From an uncultured Schlesneria sp. (GTDB taxonomy: Bacteria; Planctomycetota; Planctomycetia; Planctomycetales; Planctomycetaceae), in contig CAIOKO010000234.1 of the NCBI GenBank assembly GCA_903858935.1, positions 31,650-95,649 of the forward strand: a stretch of 64,000 bases of DNA. Reading direction: 5' to 3'. Under the pieces are notes generated by a model. The model searched no databases. It had not been told where the DNA came from and worked only from the letters and a program-made list of their open reading frames with translations. The position numbers and the translations under genes were made by a program. Positions 42,954 to 53,046 of this stretch are shown here, one piece after another (positions within the stretch are counted from its first letter, which is position 1; each line of letters begins with the position of its first letter).

Positions 42954-44849
42954 TTACTGTCTTCCCAGCAGGATCAACTCGTCTCGGTGAAGAAAATCAC
43001 GGTGTCGGGACAGTTCTGAGACATCTCCTCTGAGATTTTCACGCAGTTCGTTATGTTTGTTGAGGGGTGTTATGACGAAGGCATGAGGGTGGCTGGCGAG
43101 GAAGTCAGCCACCTCAAGAGACGATTGTAAAACAGCCACCCTTTTTCCCGCGTAGAAGACAACGGAAGGTCGGAAGTAACGGTACGTTCCAATAATAAAG
43201 TCTTCTCCCCCAGCAAACCGTTTTGCGTCGGCGATGAATTGCGGTGAATCCTGGTAGCGAATGATCCGTGAAGGGGCGATTCCAACAATCACGAACGCGA
43301 GCAAAACAGACATGACCAGCAGCGTCTGTATGACGCGTGCTCGTTTTTCCTGATCAAGGAATTTGGCAGCTACGAATGCACCTACGACCGGGATCAAACC
43401 GATTAGTCCAAACCATTGATCGTCGGCAGCGTACATGAACGCCGCGACGGTCGCACCGATGATCATGAGCGTGCCTGCGATCCATAATGCTCGGCAACAG
43501 AGGTTGAACGAGTAGACACCGATATCCACTTCTTCTCGTTCCCAGTCGTAGAAATAACGAGCCAGAATCAGCGCGACGGCAGGGTACATCGGGAGCACGT
43601 AGTTTGGCAGCCTGGTGCTGACCAGTGAAAAGATGATAAACCAGACAATCGACCAGCAGGCCAGCAATCGGTCGCTGTCTCGCCAACGGGCGCCCTCTTC
43701 AGACCGCTGCCACATCTGGTAAACGGCTACCGGCAGGAAGACCGACCAGGGAAAACAGCCGAGATGAATCGCGACGAACTGGTAGAGTTGATAGAACGGA
43801 AAACCGGTATGGTTTTCCTTGGCAATTAACGCCCGCTGCAGATTGTGTTCAAGGAAAAAGCCGCGTAACCAGTCTCCGTTTGTTTTGACTCCCACAGCGA
43901 GATACCAAGGGAGGGCGATCGCGGCCACAATCCCCAATCCGATGAGCAAATGCATTCCTTGAACGGCCTCGAGGATTGGTCGCGGGCGAAAAATTTGAAC
44001 GACCATCGAGAACCATCGTCGCCACCACCGACCTTCCACAGGCTTGATTGTTTCACCATCCAGATCCCGCTCACGCCGCGTAATTAAGAGAAACAACAGG
44101 ATGATGGCGCTGGGAAGTACAAATCCCACCGGACCTTTTGCGAGGACAGCCAGTCCCATCGCTGCATACGCTGGTGCGGCAAATTTCCAGTTTGCTGGGA
44201 CAAGTCTTCCCGATAATGGGAGATTTGGTTCAACACCGGAAGTGGCGGCAACATCGTCATTGTTTTTTTCCGGTACTGCGTCAGTAGATGCAGGTTTGGG
44301 CGGCGTGGTCACGACAGGCAGGAAATCACCTTCGCCGAAGTTTCCGCCGCGTCGCCTCGCCACGACCCAGACATAACTGGCAAAGCAAAGCGTCACAAAA
44401 AACACCAGCGACGAATCAGGAGTTGCCGCCCGTCCGACGACCGAAAACAAGAGGCAAGTCGAAAGAATCAACCCAGCCAGAAAACCGATTTCTGCCGAAT
44501 AGAGTTTTCGACCGAGATGATACGTTAAAAGGATCGTTCCGACCGCAAGCAGAGATGAGGCCAGTCGAGCGGAAAACTCTGAAACGTCATAGGTTTTAAA
44601 CGAGGCCAACATGAACCAATACGTCAGAATCGGTTTATCGGTTCGTAGTCCTTCGTTAAACGTCGGCACGATCCAGTCGCCACGACGGAACATTTCGGCA
44701 CCGCAGGTCGCGTTCTTGGCCTCGTCATCGTTAAATAAGGCGTAACTGCCGAGGTTGGTGAAGAAGATCAGTATTGCCACAATGGCAAGAATCGCCTGGT
44801 GGCGTAACAACAGGGTCATGTCTTTATTGATCACGGGCGGTTTGTCCAT
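42954..44849 (-). CDS. ArnT-like glycosyltransferase family 39 (GT83/PMT-like) membrane protein
   Basis: 631 residues with about twelve helices. The first extracytoplasmic loop has NDDEAKNATCGAEMFRRGDW, with the acidic pair conserved in ArnT/PMT enzymes, and then TFNEGLRTDKPILTYWFMLA. Such enzymes move a sugar from a polyprenyl phosphate to lipid A, protein or other envelope glycans; the acceptor is unknown here. An unusual cytoplasmic or periplasmic insert occurs at about residues 175-225 (KPASTDAVPEKNNDDVAATS). A family 1 repeat lies 48 bases upstream of its start. Single gene. Confidence 0.85.
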   Translation of the reverse strand: MDKPPVINKDMTLLLRHQAILAIVAILIFFTNLGSYALFNDDEAKNATCGAEMFRRGDWIVPTFNEGLRTDKPILTYWFMLASFKTYDVSEFSARLASSLLAVGTILLTYHLGRKLYSAEIGFLAGLILSTCLLFSVVGRAATPDSSLVFFVTLCFASYVWVVARRRGGNFGEGDFLPVVTTPPKPASTDAVPEKNNDDVAATSGVEPNLPLSGRLVPANWKFAAPAYAAMGLAVLAKGPVGFVLPSAIILLFLLITRRERDLDGETIKPVEGRWWRRWFSMVVQIFRPRPILEAVQGMHLLIGLGIVAAIALPWYLAVGVKTNGDWLRGFFLEHNLQRALIAKENHTGFPFYQLYQFVAIHLGCFPWSVFLPVAVYQMWQRSEEGARWRDSDRLLACWSIVWFIIFSLVSTRLPNYVLPMYPAVALILARYFYDWEREEVDIGVYSFNLCCRALWIAGTLMIIGATVAAFMYAADDQWFGLIGLIPVVGAFVAAKFLDQEKRARVIQTLLVMSVLLAFVIVGIAPSRIIRYQDSPQFIADAKRFAGGEDFIIGTYRYFRPSVVFYAGKRVAVLQSSLEVADFLASHPHAFVITPLNKHNELRENLRGDVSELSRHRDFLHRDELILLGRQ

Positions 44850-44896
44850 GTCTGGTGTTCACAAAAAGAAGTCTGACTCAGCCGGGGGCGATGTGA

Positions 44897-45031
44897 CGAA
44901 TTCCCACTGCCCATGTGGCAGTGGTTAACGGGCCGTTGCACCAGCACGAGCCACCATTTGCGGATATGCCGAAATGGACGGTCCTGAGGAAAAGGCCCAT
45001 TTACCACCTCCGCAGCTGAGGTGGAGTTTAG
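44897..45031. repeat. Dispersed palindromic element, family 1, copy 4
   Basis: A diverged copy, 135 bp, running from CGAATTCCCACTGC to GGTGGAGTTTAG, with arms GTGGTTAACGGGCC and GGCCCATTTACCAC. It lies in the divergent gap between the glycosyltransferase and trpS. The arms show paired changes from copy 2. Confidence 0.8.
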
Positions 45032-45215
45032 TTTTTATTGGGTCAAAAATTGCAATTCGAATCGTCATCAATCATAACCGAACTCTCGACAATGAATCAT
45101 CACACGCCTTGGCAGTAGCCACTTTTTATCCGACATTTGATATCTTCTTGCTCGGTCGGTCGATCAAGCGAACGTTTCCTGATAATCGTTGTGTGGTTCT
45201 AACTTCTGGTGATGC

Positions 45216-46190
45216 ATGCGAGTTCTTTCCGGTATTCAGCCCACGGGGCGATTTCATTGGGGCAATTATTTTGGTGCGATTCAGCAATACATCGCCTTGC
45301 AGGGGAACGAGCAATCGTTTTACTTCATCGCTGATCTGCATGCACTGACAACGGTGCGTGATGCCAAAGCTTTGAAACAGAATGTGACGGATGCCGCTCT
45401 GGATTTGCTGGCACTGGGGCTGGACCCTGCTCGTGCGACCCTGTTTCGGCAGTCGGATGTTCCAGAGGTGACGGAACTGATGTGGTTATTGCTGACAGTC
45501 ACGCAGTTCAGCCTGCTGGAAAAATGCACGTCTTATAAGGACAAGGTCGCCAAAGGGATCGCCGCTGATGCGGGTTTGTTCACGTATCCCGTACTGATGG
45601 CCGCAGATATTCTCCTGTATGACAGCGATGTTGTACCTGTTGGCGCCGACCAGATCCAGCACCTGGAAGTGACTCGCGATATTGCTCAGCGATTCAACAG
45701 CACGTATGGCGGCGAGTTTCTGCATTTGCCCACGGCGCGCGTTCTTAAAGAAGGAGCCAAGGTGCCGGGGACTGATGGCGAAAAGATGTCGAAAAGCTAC
45801 GGAAATACGATCGAGATCTTTGAGCCAGAAAAGTCACTGAGAAAACGGATCATGTCGATCAAAACCGATTCGTTGCCGATGGAAGCACCTAAGAATCCTG
45901 ATACGTGTTCGGTCTTCGCCCTCTATCAGCTTTTCGCTACGTCTGAGCAGCAGGCAGCGCTGGCCGAACGGTATCGGGCAGGTGGAATGGGTTACGGCGA
46001 GGCCAAGCAGGCGGTCTTCGACGCCTCCATGTCGTACTTTAACGCCGCCAGAACCAAACGAGCAGAACTGGTCGCAGATCCTGCTTATGTCGAAGGGGTC
46101 TTGCAGGAAGGTGCGAAGAAGGCCCGAAAAAAAGGCCAGGAAGTTCTCAAGCGAGTCAGGCAAGCGTGCGGGTTAGAAAGTGCAAGTTAA
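45216..46190 (+). CDS. trpS: Tryptophanyl-tRNA synthetase
   Basis: 324 residues starting [20 protein letters not shown], where PTGRFHWGN is the HIGH-type signature. [11 protein letters not shown], the conserved [34 protein letters not shown], and [13 protein letters not shown] (the KMSKS motif near residue 194) follow. It charges tRNA-Trp. Length is normal. The ATG at 45216 overlaps a GATG stretch; a weak GGTGATG precedes it. Single gene. Confidence 0.97.
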   Translation: MRVLSGIQPTGRFHWGNYFGAIQQYIALQGNEQSFYFIADLHALTTVRDAKALKQNVTDAALDLLALGLDPARATLFRQSDVPEVTELMWLLLTVTQFSLLEKCTSYKDKVAKGIAADAGLFTYPVLMAADILLYDSDVVPVGADQIQHLEVTRDIAQRFNSTYGGEFLHLPTARVLKEGAKVPGTDGEKMSKSYGNTIEIFEPEKSLRKRIMSIKTDSLPMEAPKNPDTCSVFALYQLFATSEQQAALAERYRAGGMGYGEAKQAVFDASMSYFNAARTKRAELVADPAYVEGVLQEGAKKARKKGQEVLKRVRQACGLESAS

Positions 46191-46202
46191 CATGGGTCAC
46201 GA

Positions 46203-46384
46203 TTCGTTTGACCCGCAGCCACCGGCACAGGCGGATCGGCGTTCAGCCGATCTTTTCGCGTTGCCGAGAGTGGGTTGGACGTCGTTACAACGACGCGAAC
46301 GCAATCGCCAAATGACCGATGACATCTCGGGTTTGTCAGTGACGCCGGTTGACGCGTTTCTCTTCGAGGCGCTGTTAAACGATG
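46203..46384. repeat. Dispersed repeat, family 2, copy near trpS
   Basis: About 180 bases starting TTCGTTTGACCCGCAGCCAC and containing GGCGGATCGGCG, CAGCCGATCT and, near its end, CGGGTTTGTCAG and TTTCTCTTCGAGGCGC. It matches 63711-63910 and the partial copy at 63920-64000 with scattered differences. It is not coding and lies between trpS and the TIGR04255-like gene. Confidence 0.8.
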
Positions 46385-46415
46385 CTCCTTCGGTCTGCTT
46401 TTTACTCACTCAAGT

Positions 46416-47216
46416 CTACTTTCTAGCCAGAAGGGCGCCCCAGAACTGTTTGGAATCGGGTGTGACCAGTTCGCCGAATGCACGGACGATTGTTTCGCGC
46501 CCGTAATCGAGACCGTCGAACAGTGACGATTCGTGTGTTTCCGTCGGGCCTGTTGCGGTGATTCCAAACCAGAGGAATTCAGGATCAGTGTCGTGTGATA
46601 AAGGGACTTCATGGCTCAGGTCGATCGCGATCGTTCCCCGTTCTCCTTCCAGCGGGAACTGCCAGTGTCCGACAAACCCATCCGCTTCGATTTTCAATTT
46701 GTTCAGAGGGTTGGGCTGCCACAGCCGAAAAAATGTCCAGTCGGCTGGCGATGACCAGACCGTCCCTTGTGGAATCCGATTGATGTAACTGATGGACCAC
46801 TTCGTCGGCAAACCAAGTTTCGGCATGACATCGCGGACCGCATCCAGCGTGGCCACGAACCCATCCCGGATCGCCTCGTAACGCGGGTACATGCTTCCGT
46901 CGTGACCGAGCCAGCCAAAACGGAAACCGTCGCGGCTGAATCGGATCGCACGATCTCCCATGCCGTTGCGAAGTTGCCGCTCGGCATGAGCCGGCTCTGA
47001 CGAATGGCGTTCGGCGGAACCGATTGATCGCCAGTCGGCGGGCCATTCGGGTCCGAGTCGCTCTCGCCAATCGGATGCCGGGATTTCATCAAAACCGGTT
47101 GGAGGTGCGAATTCCACCGCCAGCCAGACTTCGATGAGTGGCGGATGTGCATATTCTTGAGGCTGCTCGGAAGTTCCGAATCGATACCCGGTTCGTAATG
47201 GCGTCAAAGTTGGCAT
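46416..47216 (-). CDS. TIGR04255-family-like protein
   Basis: 266 residues from the ATG at 47216 (MPTLTPLRTGYRFGTSEQPQ). HPPLIEVWLAVEFAPPTGF near the N-terminus, W-x-S-I-S-Y-I-N-R-I in the middle (KWSISYINRIP) and LFDGLDYGRETIVRAFGELV near the end match the sporadically distributed TIGR04255 family as I recall it. Function unknown; the sporadic pattern suggests horizontal spread, possibly defence, which is speculation. Assignment rests on pattern recall, so confidence is moderate. Gap of 31 bases from the family 2 repeat. Confidence 0.6.
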   Translation of the reverse strand: MPTLTPLRTGYRFGTSEQPQEYAHPPLIEVWLAVEFAPPTGFDEIPASDWRERLGPEWPADWRSIGSAERHSSEPAHAERQLRNGMGDRAIRFSRDGFRFGWLGHDGSMYPRYEAIRDGFVATLDAVRDVMPKLGLPTKWSISYINRIPQGTVWSSPADWTFFRLWQPNPLNKLKIEADGFVGHWQFPLEGERGTIAIDLSHEVPLSHDTDPEFLWFGITATGPTETHESSLFDGLDYGRETIVRAFGELVTPDSKQFWGALLARK

Positions 47217-47635
47217 AACGGCACCGCAGTGAATAAGCGAGCGAAAAAACAAAATCCACGCAGAACATCAATCAAGACTGGCCACCAGATGAGTCTACTC
47301 TATTTTGGTTGATGCATAACACAATGGACATCGCGAATACATTAATCAAGTGAAATCTGGATGAACATTGATTCCGATTATAACAAGCAGAGAAGCTGTT
47401 CGTTTTCGTAGCACGGGCTTCAGCCAGTACAAGTTTTTGTTCAGCAAGTGTGAATAACCTGATTATGGAAAAACACACGGAAAATTCATTTTTGATCGGA
47501 AATTGGAATCCGTTTCAGCGGCTTCCTGCCGCTGAAACAAAACGAGCGCGGAGATTGAAGGCCTATACTGCGAAATAACAGGAGGCTGAAAACCTCTGTA
47601 CGAAAACTGACAACCGCACTGCCACGAACCGACAC
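47217..47635. other. 419-base intergenic region with one strong hairpin
   Basis: GTTTCAGCGGC-TTCCT-GCCGCTGAAAC (47512-47538), an 11-bp perfect stem, is the only structure seen. It lies about 100 bases beyond the 3' end of the minus-strand receiver gene and has no U tract, so its role as a terminator is unclear. Confidence 0.55.
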
Positions 47636-48046
47636 TCAGGTACTGAGCATTCGATGTGTCAGTTCGTTGTCGTGGTAAGCAGCTGCCACCGCTGTGGCAA
47701 CTGCCGTTACAAGTTCACGCTTCGTGACTGGTTTCTTCAAGACTGTGAAGGCTTGTGCTTCGGCCGCATCGTCGCAAAGTTCTGTCGTGTAATCGGCCGT
47801 GATGAGAATGCAGGGCGCGATAATGTGGATTTCTTTCAACTGTCTCAGTGCTTCAAGTCCTGTCAGGCGTTGCATATGCATATCGAATAACGCCAGATGG
47901 ACGTCTTCGTGTGCCGCTCGTTCGAGGGCCTCTTCGCCCGACTCGGCCTCGATCAACCGAAAGAACGGTTCGAAGATTTCACAAAGCGTACTTCGAAAGG
48001 CATCGTCATCGTCAGCAATTAACAGTTGGTACTGTTCGACAATCAT
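47636..48046 (-). CDS. Single-domain response regulator
   Basis: 136 residues with a receiver fold: LLIADDDDAFRSTL (acidic pocket), ALFDMHMQRLTG with the phosphorylated Asp near residue 55, ITADYT, and LKKPVTKRELV with the conserved Lys. No output domain follows, so it acts through protein binding, CheY-like. No kinase is adjacent; the hybrid kinase at 50273 is about 2 kb away on the same strand. The tail (residues 115-136) has YHDNELTHRM. Confidence 0.88.
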   Translation of the reverse strand: MIVEQYQLLIADDDDAFRSTLCEIFEPFFRLIEAESGEEALERAAHEDVHLALFDMHMQRLTGLEALRQLKEIHIIAPCILITADYTTELCDDAAEAQAFTVLKKPVTKRELVTAVATAVAAAYHDNELTHRMLST

Positions 48047-48234
48047 GGGCTTTCACCGCAAAATCGAAGGATCACAATCCACTTCCCGGGCTTTCCCGCT
48101 TCCTACGGGTTAACAGAATCTTCACTGTTGGTCAATCGGAAAGGTGACAAGGTCTCAACGGCGAAATCCGGATAACGTCTCTTTCAGACGTTCGGTCAAC
48201 GCTTCGGAAATATTAGCGACACCATAAGCGCTTT

Positions 48235-48603
48235 CTAGCCCCTTTTCTGGAGCAGTCGTTGTAAAAACGTTTTCAAAATCGCGGCATGACCATTTTCAAG
48301 GTCGTTCGTGGCGGTCACCAGCGTGATCGTTGATTGCTGTAACGAATACAAAATCTGTTCAATCAGCGTTTTTCGCTGATCAAGTTCCTGAAGATAACGA
48401 ATCGTGAACTCGTCGATTCGACTCGGGTCGGCGTGAAACCATTTCCGCAATTCGTTCGACGGAGTGAAATCTTTGGCCCAGAGATCAATCCGGGCAACCT
48501 CTTTCGAGACCCCTCGCGGCCAAAGCCGATCAACGAGCAGGCGGTCACCGTCGTCATCCGCAGGCTCGTCGTAGACTCGCTTTAATCGAAGTTCAATCGG
48601 CAA
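48235..48603 (-). CDS. DUF488 family protein (YeaO-like)
   Basis: 122 residues. ELRLKRVYDEPADDDGDRLL, VDRLWPRGVSKE and DLWAKDFTPSNELRKWF, with the late TLVTATNDLENGHAAIL, match DUF488/YeaO. Function unknown; a nucleic-acid or redox role has been suggested in the literature for parts of the family, but this is weak. The gene is 17 bases downstream of the SDR gene on the same strand, so probably cotranscribed. Confidence 0.88.
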   Translation of the reverse strand: MPIELRLKRVYDEPADDDGDRLLVDRLWPRGVSKEVARIDLWAKDFTPSNELRKWFHADPSRIDEFTIRYLQELDQRKTLIEQILYSLQQSTITLVTATNDLENGHAAILKTFLQRLLQKRG

Positions 48604-48620
48604 GTGTGTGCTCCAGGTTA

Positions 48621-49379
48621 TTAACCGCCCAGCCCGGCTCCGCCGCCCATGCAGACATCTTCACCCGTGAACCGTCCATGCGCAGCAATAAATAATGCTA
48701 ACTCAGCGACTTCAACAGGATCGTTCATTCGGCCATCCAACGCAATTTCGTTGACGGCGTCGTGAACCTGCCGAGGCTGCAGATCCATCATGACCGTTTC
48801 CGTCGGACCCGGTGAGATACAGTTGATTCGCACCTGATGACTGCGAAGCTGCATCGCCGCCGCATTGACAAAGGCCGCCAATCCCGCCTTTGTGGCGTTG
48901 TAGACGGGATTCACCCGTGAGCCTGATCGAGCCTTTGTTCCGGCAATGGAACCCAGAACGACGATACTGCCACGCCGCTGCGATCGCATTCGTTCCGCCG
49001 CAGCTTGTACACAGTAGAAGGCTCCGTTCAGATTGATATCCAACGCTCGGTTCCAAAGGTCAGGTGTTGTTTCCGAGAGAGGCTCGATGTTAAGAATGCC
49101 TGCCGCATAAAACAGATAATCCAGTCCGCCGATTTTCGTCTCAATTTCCGTGAACAGTTCAGAGACGGCGGATGAGTTGCGGACATCAAGCTTTCGCGTC
49201 AACACGGTCGTGGGTCCGGAAGTTTCAGGCAGCGTATCAAGCAGTGTCGGATTCTGATCGGCGACAACCAGATTCAATACCTTGCCCGCCAGCATTCGAA
49301 CGATGGCGCCACCAATCCCACCCGCTCCGATCACGACAGCAGTACGATTCTGGTAACGCTCGGAAATTCGTGTGAACAC
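48621..49379 (-). CDS. Short-chain dehydrogenase/reductase
   Basis: 252 residues. Cofactor motif GAGGIGGAIVRML near residue 18, DVRNSS, YAAGILN for the NAG-like motif, GSIAGTKARSGSR with the catalytic Ser, and YNATKAGLA with Tyr-x3-Lys. ISPGPTETVM follows. Substrate unknown; the D in VVADQNP at the end of beta-2 suggests NAD(H) rather than NADP(H). It likely forms an operon with the DUF488 gene. Confidence 0.9.
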   Translation of the reverse strand: MFTRISERYQNRTAVVIGAGGIGGAIVRMLAGKVLNLVVADQNPTLLDTLPETSGPTTVLTRKLDVRNSSAVSELFTEIETKIGGLDYLFYAAGILNIEPLSETTPDLWNRALDINLNGAFYCVQAAAERMRSQRRGSIVVLGSIAGTKARSGSRVNPVYNATKAGLAAFVNAAAMQLRSHQVRINCISPGPTETVMMDLQPRQVHDAVNEIALDGRMNDPVEVAELALFIAAHGRFTGEDVCMGGGAGLGG

Positions 49380-49549
49380 TCAGGCACTCCAAAAGGGGAA
49401 CTCACAATGATATCTGTGCCGACGCTGACAGCATCGACCACGTTGACGGCGCTGTTCGCGTCGGTCGGTATTTGACGCTGGATAACAGCGAGATACGTTT
49501 CAGGTCCCGACTTCCTTGAATAGAAAGTTTCCCGGCGGCGAGAAGTCAT

Positions 49550-50272
49550 TCATCGCGAATCATATTTGCCGACTGCTGATTTCGTCTCGGTCTTCGGCTG
49601 ATTCACAAATGAAACTAATTCGGCTTCCAGTTTTATCACAGCTGCCTCGAGAGCCACAAACGTTGCTTCTGCATCAACCAGTTGTCCGTGGTGGCCCATT
49701 TTTTCGAGCTCGAATGCTGCGTTGACGGCGGCAGGAGCGTAAAAGTTGACTAATGTTCCTTTGATATCGTGACTCGACCGATTTAGCGCCCGAGCATCTT
49801 TTTTCTTAATCGCCTCACCGACCGCTTTGAGAGAACCGGGCATCACCGAGACAAACAGCCTTACAAGTTCTTTCAATTCCTCAAAATCATGATCCACGCT
49901 CGATAACACCTCATCCAGGTCGAATGAAAATGTCTTGGGATCAGCGATTGAATCATTGTTTTTCAGAATCGGCGCCGGTGAGGTCACGGTTTGTAATGCT
50001 TCCAGCAATTCCGGGATCTTGATCGGCTTGGAAACATAACCGTCCATTCCTTCGGCCAGACAGCGTTCCCGATCCCCCTTCATCGCATTCGCGGTCATGG
50101 CGATGATCGGTAAATGCGCCCCCGTCGTCTTTTCATGGGATCGAATACAGGCTGTCACTTCAAAGCCGTTCATCTCGGGCATCTGGACGTCCATTAAGAC
50201 GACATCAAATGTTCTCGATTCGAGAAGTTTCATCACCACTTTTCCGTTCTCGGCCACTTCCACTGCGTGGCC
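49550..50272 (-). CDS. Receiver-HPt remainder of the hybrid histidine kinase
   Basis: This stretch continues the kinase gene at 50273-52342 in the same frame, directly after its TAA. It carries GHAVEVAENGKVVMKLLESR, the phospho-Asp in LMDVQMPEMNGF, and SKPI, completing the second receiver whose first part lies upstream of the stop. An HPt domain follows with SSHDIKGTLVNFYAP, where the His is the phosphate acceptor. A GTG at 50263 could restart translation, but that would give a receiver missing its first strand and acidic residues. I therefore regard it as the C-terminal part of one interrupted gene, though an independently made HPt protein is possible. Confidence 0.8.
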   Translation of the reverse strand, partial: GHAVEVAENGKVVMKLLESRTFDVVLMDVQMPEMNGFEVTACIRSHEKTTGAHLPIIAMTANAMKGDRERCLAEGMDGYVSKPIKIPELLEALQTVTSPAPILKNNDSIADPKTFSFDLDEVLSSVDHDFEELKELVRLFVSVMPGSLKAVGEAIKKKDARALNRSSHDIKGTLVNFYAPAAVNAAFELEKMGHHGQLVDAEATFVALEAAVIKLEAELVSFVNQPKTETKSAVGKYDSR

Positions 50273-52342
50273 TTATCGCTCAAGGATTCGAACAGCAACT
50301 TTCTGGTTTACCACGTTGTCTTCGGCCAGCAGGATTCGAAGTTTTTTCATTTCGCCTGAAACGGGGACAGAAACAATTGGCGAAATTGAACTGATCCGGT
50401 TTTCCTGCACATCAGCGACACCAAGAGCATTCAGGATCGAATTCAAAAGTTTCGGTTGCATCACTGGTTTGACCAGATGGCAAGCAATTCCCAGGTCTCG
50501 ACAGCGAGCAGTGTCGCCGGTCAGTTTTTCTGAGGTCAGCATCATCACGACTGGCTTCGAATACGAATCGTCCTGATGAATCTGTTCAATCAGCGAAAAA
50601 CCGTCCATCTCCGGCATGACGCAATCGACGATTATCAATCGGAAATACGACTTTGTCTGTGTCCCTTGACGAAGCATGGCAAGTGCCATCGAACCGCTGG
50701 CGGCCAGTGTTGGTTTCATGCCCCACATTTTCAGCATTTCATCGAGAATGCGTCGATTCGTGGCGTTATCATCAACCACCAGCACGTTCATGTCCTTCAA
50801 ATGGGCGACGTGCACTTGGTTGTGCTGTTTTGGCTGGACTGCAGCAATGCCGAGATTGATGGTAAAGTGGAACGTACTTCCGCGTCCGACTTCACTCTCA
50901 ACCCAGATCCGCCCTCCCATCAGCTTGACGAGCTGTGCCGAGATTGTGAGTCCCAGTCCCGTCCCGCCATATTGACGATTGGTAGAGCCATCCCCCTGGG
51001 AGAACTGTTCAAAAATCGTCTCCAGTTTCTCTTTGGGAATTCCAATACCGGTATCGGTGATTTTGAAGTGCAGAACGGCGTTGTTGCTCCTGATTGGTTC
51101 CGTCGAGACTTCAATTCCAATTTCGCCCGTAGTCGTAAACTTTAAGGCGTTACCCACGAGATTGACCCAGATTTGGCGAAGCCTGACCGAGTCGGCCACC
51201 AGAATATCTGGGATCTCGCTGGCAATCTCGCAGGTGAGTTCCAGACCTTTTTGATGAGCTCGCAAGGCCAGTGGCTTGAGTGTATTGTCGAGTGTTTCAC
51301 GCAAGTCGAATTCGACGGGGTCGAGATCGAGCTTCCCTGCTTCGATCTTGGAAAAATCAAGGATGTCGTTAATCACCGTCAATAAAGTGTCTGCCGAAAC
51401 CTTCACCGCTTCCAGGTATTCGCGTTGATTTGATGTCAGTTCCGTATCGAGCGTCAACTCGGTCATTCCGATGATACCGTTCATCGGAGTCCGTATTTCA
51501 TGGCTCATGTTCGCGAGAAATTCGCTTTTCGCCCGGCTTGACGCTTCCGCCGTCGCCTGGGCCTGTCTGACGACTTGTTCGGCCCATTTGCGATCGGTGA
51601 TGTCGCGAGTCACTCCGACGAAGTGACTCAGTTTCCCTTGTTCGTTCCACAGAGGAGAGATCGTTAGCTCGTTCCAGAACGTGTTTCCATCCTTGCGGTA
51701 ATTGAGAATCTCGCCGGAAAAATGAGTCGCGTTTTTGAGTGCTGTCCTGATCGCTTCAACCGTTTGCGGATCGGTGAGCGGACCTTGCAGAAATTTGCAA
51801 TTCCGGCCGAGGATTTCAGGGATGCTATAGCCGGTGATTGTCGAGAACGCCGCGTTCGAAGAGAGAATCAGTCGGTTCGCATCGGTGATAATTACCCCCT
51901 GCGAGATCGACTTGAGCGCCAGGTCGCTCACCTTCAGGTTCTCTTCGGCTTTTCTGCGTTCGGTAATGTTTTCGTGGACAACCACAACCCGGCGGTCGCC
52001 GTTCACTCCAAAACCGGTCACTCGAACAATGAACCATCTCTGTTCCTTCGGGCTGTGGCATGGATATTCGAGGCGAAACTCATTGGTCTCCCCCGCCATC
52101 ACAGACCGTATTCCACCCGCAACAGCCGCAGCCTCCTCAGAGTTCCTGCCCCGACTCCGTTCACAAACACTCAAGTAGTTGGCCCCGACATCCAGACCCG
52201 TGGTGCATTGCGAATTGCTTTGAGCAAAGCGTCGCCATGCATCGTTCACCTCGACGATTCCTCCCGCTTCGTCCAGAATCGCGATGTGAGCCGTTAGGGA
52301 ATCAAGTGTATTTTGAAGAAACTGCGCTGAAGTCATGACCAT
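50273..52342 (-). CDS. LOV-domain hybrid histidine kinase, interrupted by an in-frame stop
   Basis: 689 residues before the TAA. Domains: PAS (about 10-130; ILDEAGGIVEVNDAWRRFAQ), LOV (about 135-255) with GRNCKFLQG (flavin-adduct Cys near 182) and GEILNYRKDGNTFWN, HisKA with SHEIRTPMNGIIGM (His near 281), HATPase (NLVGNALKFT; FKITDTGIGIPKEK; GGTGLGLTISAQLVKLMGG), receiver 1 (VLVVDDNATNRRIL; IIVDCVMPEMDGF) and the start of receiver 2 (LRILLAEDNVVNQKVAVRIL, ending in E-R). The next codon is TAA where relatives have Leu, and the receiver continues in frame as G-H-A-V-E-V-A-E-N-G. LOV domains bind flavin and sense blue light. The truncation removes the distal receiver and HPt. Confidence 0.9.
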   Translation of the reverse strand: MVMTSAQFLQNTLDSLTAHIAILDEAGGIVEVNDAWRRFAQSNSQCTTGLDVGANYLSVCERSRGRNSEEAAAVAGGIRSVMAGETNEFRLEYPCHSPKEQRWFIVRVTGFGVNGDRRVVVVHENITERRKAEENLKVSDLALKSISQGVIITDANRLILSSNAAFSTITGYSIPEILGRNCKFLQGPLTDPQTVEAIRTALKNATHFSGEILNYRKDGNTFWNELTISPLWNEQGKLSHFVGVTRDITDRKWAEQVVRQAQATAEASSRAKSEFLANMSHEIRTPMNGIIGMTELTLDTELTSNQREYLEAVKVSADTLLTVINDILDFSKIEAGKLDLDPVEFDLRETLDNTLKPLALRAHQKGLELTCEIASEIPDILVADSVRLRQIWVNLVGNALKFTTTGEIGIEVSTEPIRSNNAVLHFKITDTGIGIPKEKLETIFEQFSQGDGSTNRQYGGTGLGLTISAQLVKLMGGRIWVESEVGRGSTFHFTINLGIAAVQPKQHNQVHVAHLKDMNVLVVDDNATNRRILDEMLKMWGMKPTLAASGSMALAMLRQGTQTKSYFRLIIVDCVMPEMDGFSLIEQIHQDDSYSKPVVMMLTSEKLTGDTARCRDLGIACHLVKPVMQPKLLNSILNALGVADVQENRISSISPIVSVPVSGEMKKLRILLAEDNVVNQKVAVRILER

Positions 52343-53046
52343 ATTGGTCGTCCTGCTTTTTCAATGAATACGATCGATGCCGACACCTGGTCCAGCGGTT
52401 TTGAATCAAAACCGAAGGACAGATCGGCGGTGATAGGAATGTTTATTACGCTAGAGCGTAGGGGTTTTGTGACGTACTTCAAGGCGAGCGTGGTGTTACT
52501 TGATGGAGATTCCGTATTTCGAAATCGTCTGGCGAAACATCCATCGTTATCTAATCCGAGAACAAGTTATAATCGAGGGGTTTGACAGTCGTTGCCCGAG
52601 ACGCGCAGGAGTATCGCCGTCGATTCCGATGCTGCCAGCTTCGGGGTGTTTCAGAGCACAAGCACACGGGCGCTAATTCATGGAGATGACATTCCCAAAG
52701 TATCGGGCCAGAACAGACCGAACATATTCTGCTCAGGATCAATGAATTAAGGCTGTCAGCAGATGCCAGAAAGGGCAGACTTGGTGAACGCGTCCCGGTC
52801 CCCCGACAGAATTCATCTGACGGGTTGTCGTATGGATGAATCAGGCAGTTCTCTTCGCCGCGGGTCGAAAACGTGGCATAGCCAACCTTTTGTTGTAATA
52901 CGAATTCATCAGCGAAAAAGAATTGTTGTGACGGTAGAATCTAATGGTGAGCCAGACACGGGATTATCGTCTGGTTGACTTGATGATGGTCCTGAGTCAC
53001 TCGATCATTCATTCCTCCACAATTCTGTTAATAAGAATCGCCCGCC
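52343..53046. other. 704-base divergent intergenic region
   Basis: It separates the hybrid kinase (minus) from the lipase-like gene (plus). Only short non-conserved frames are present, and I see no RNA or repeat. Confidence 0.5.
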
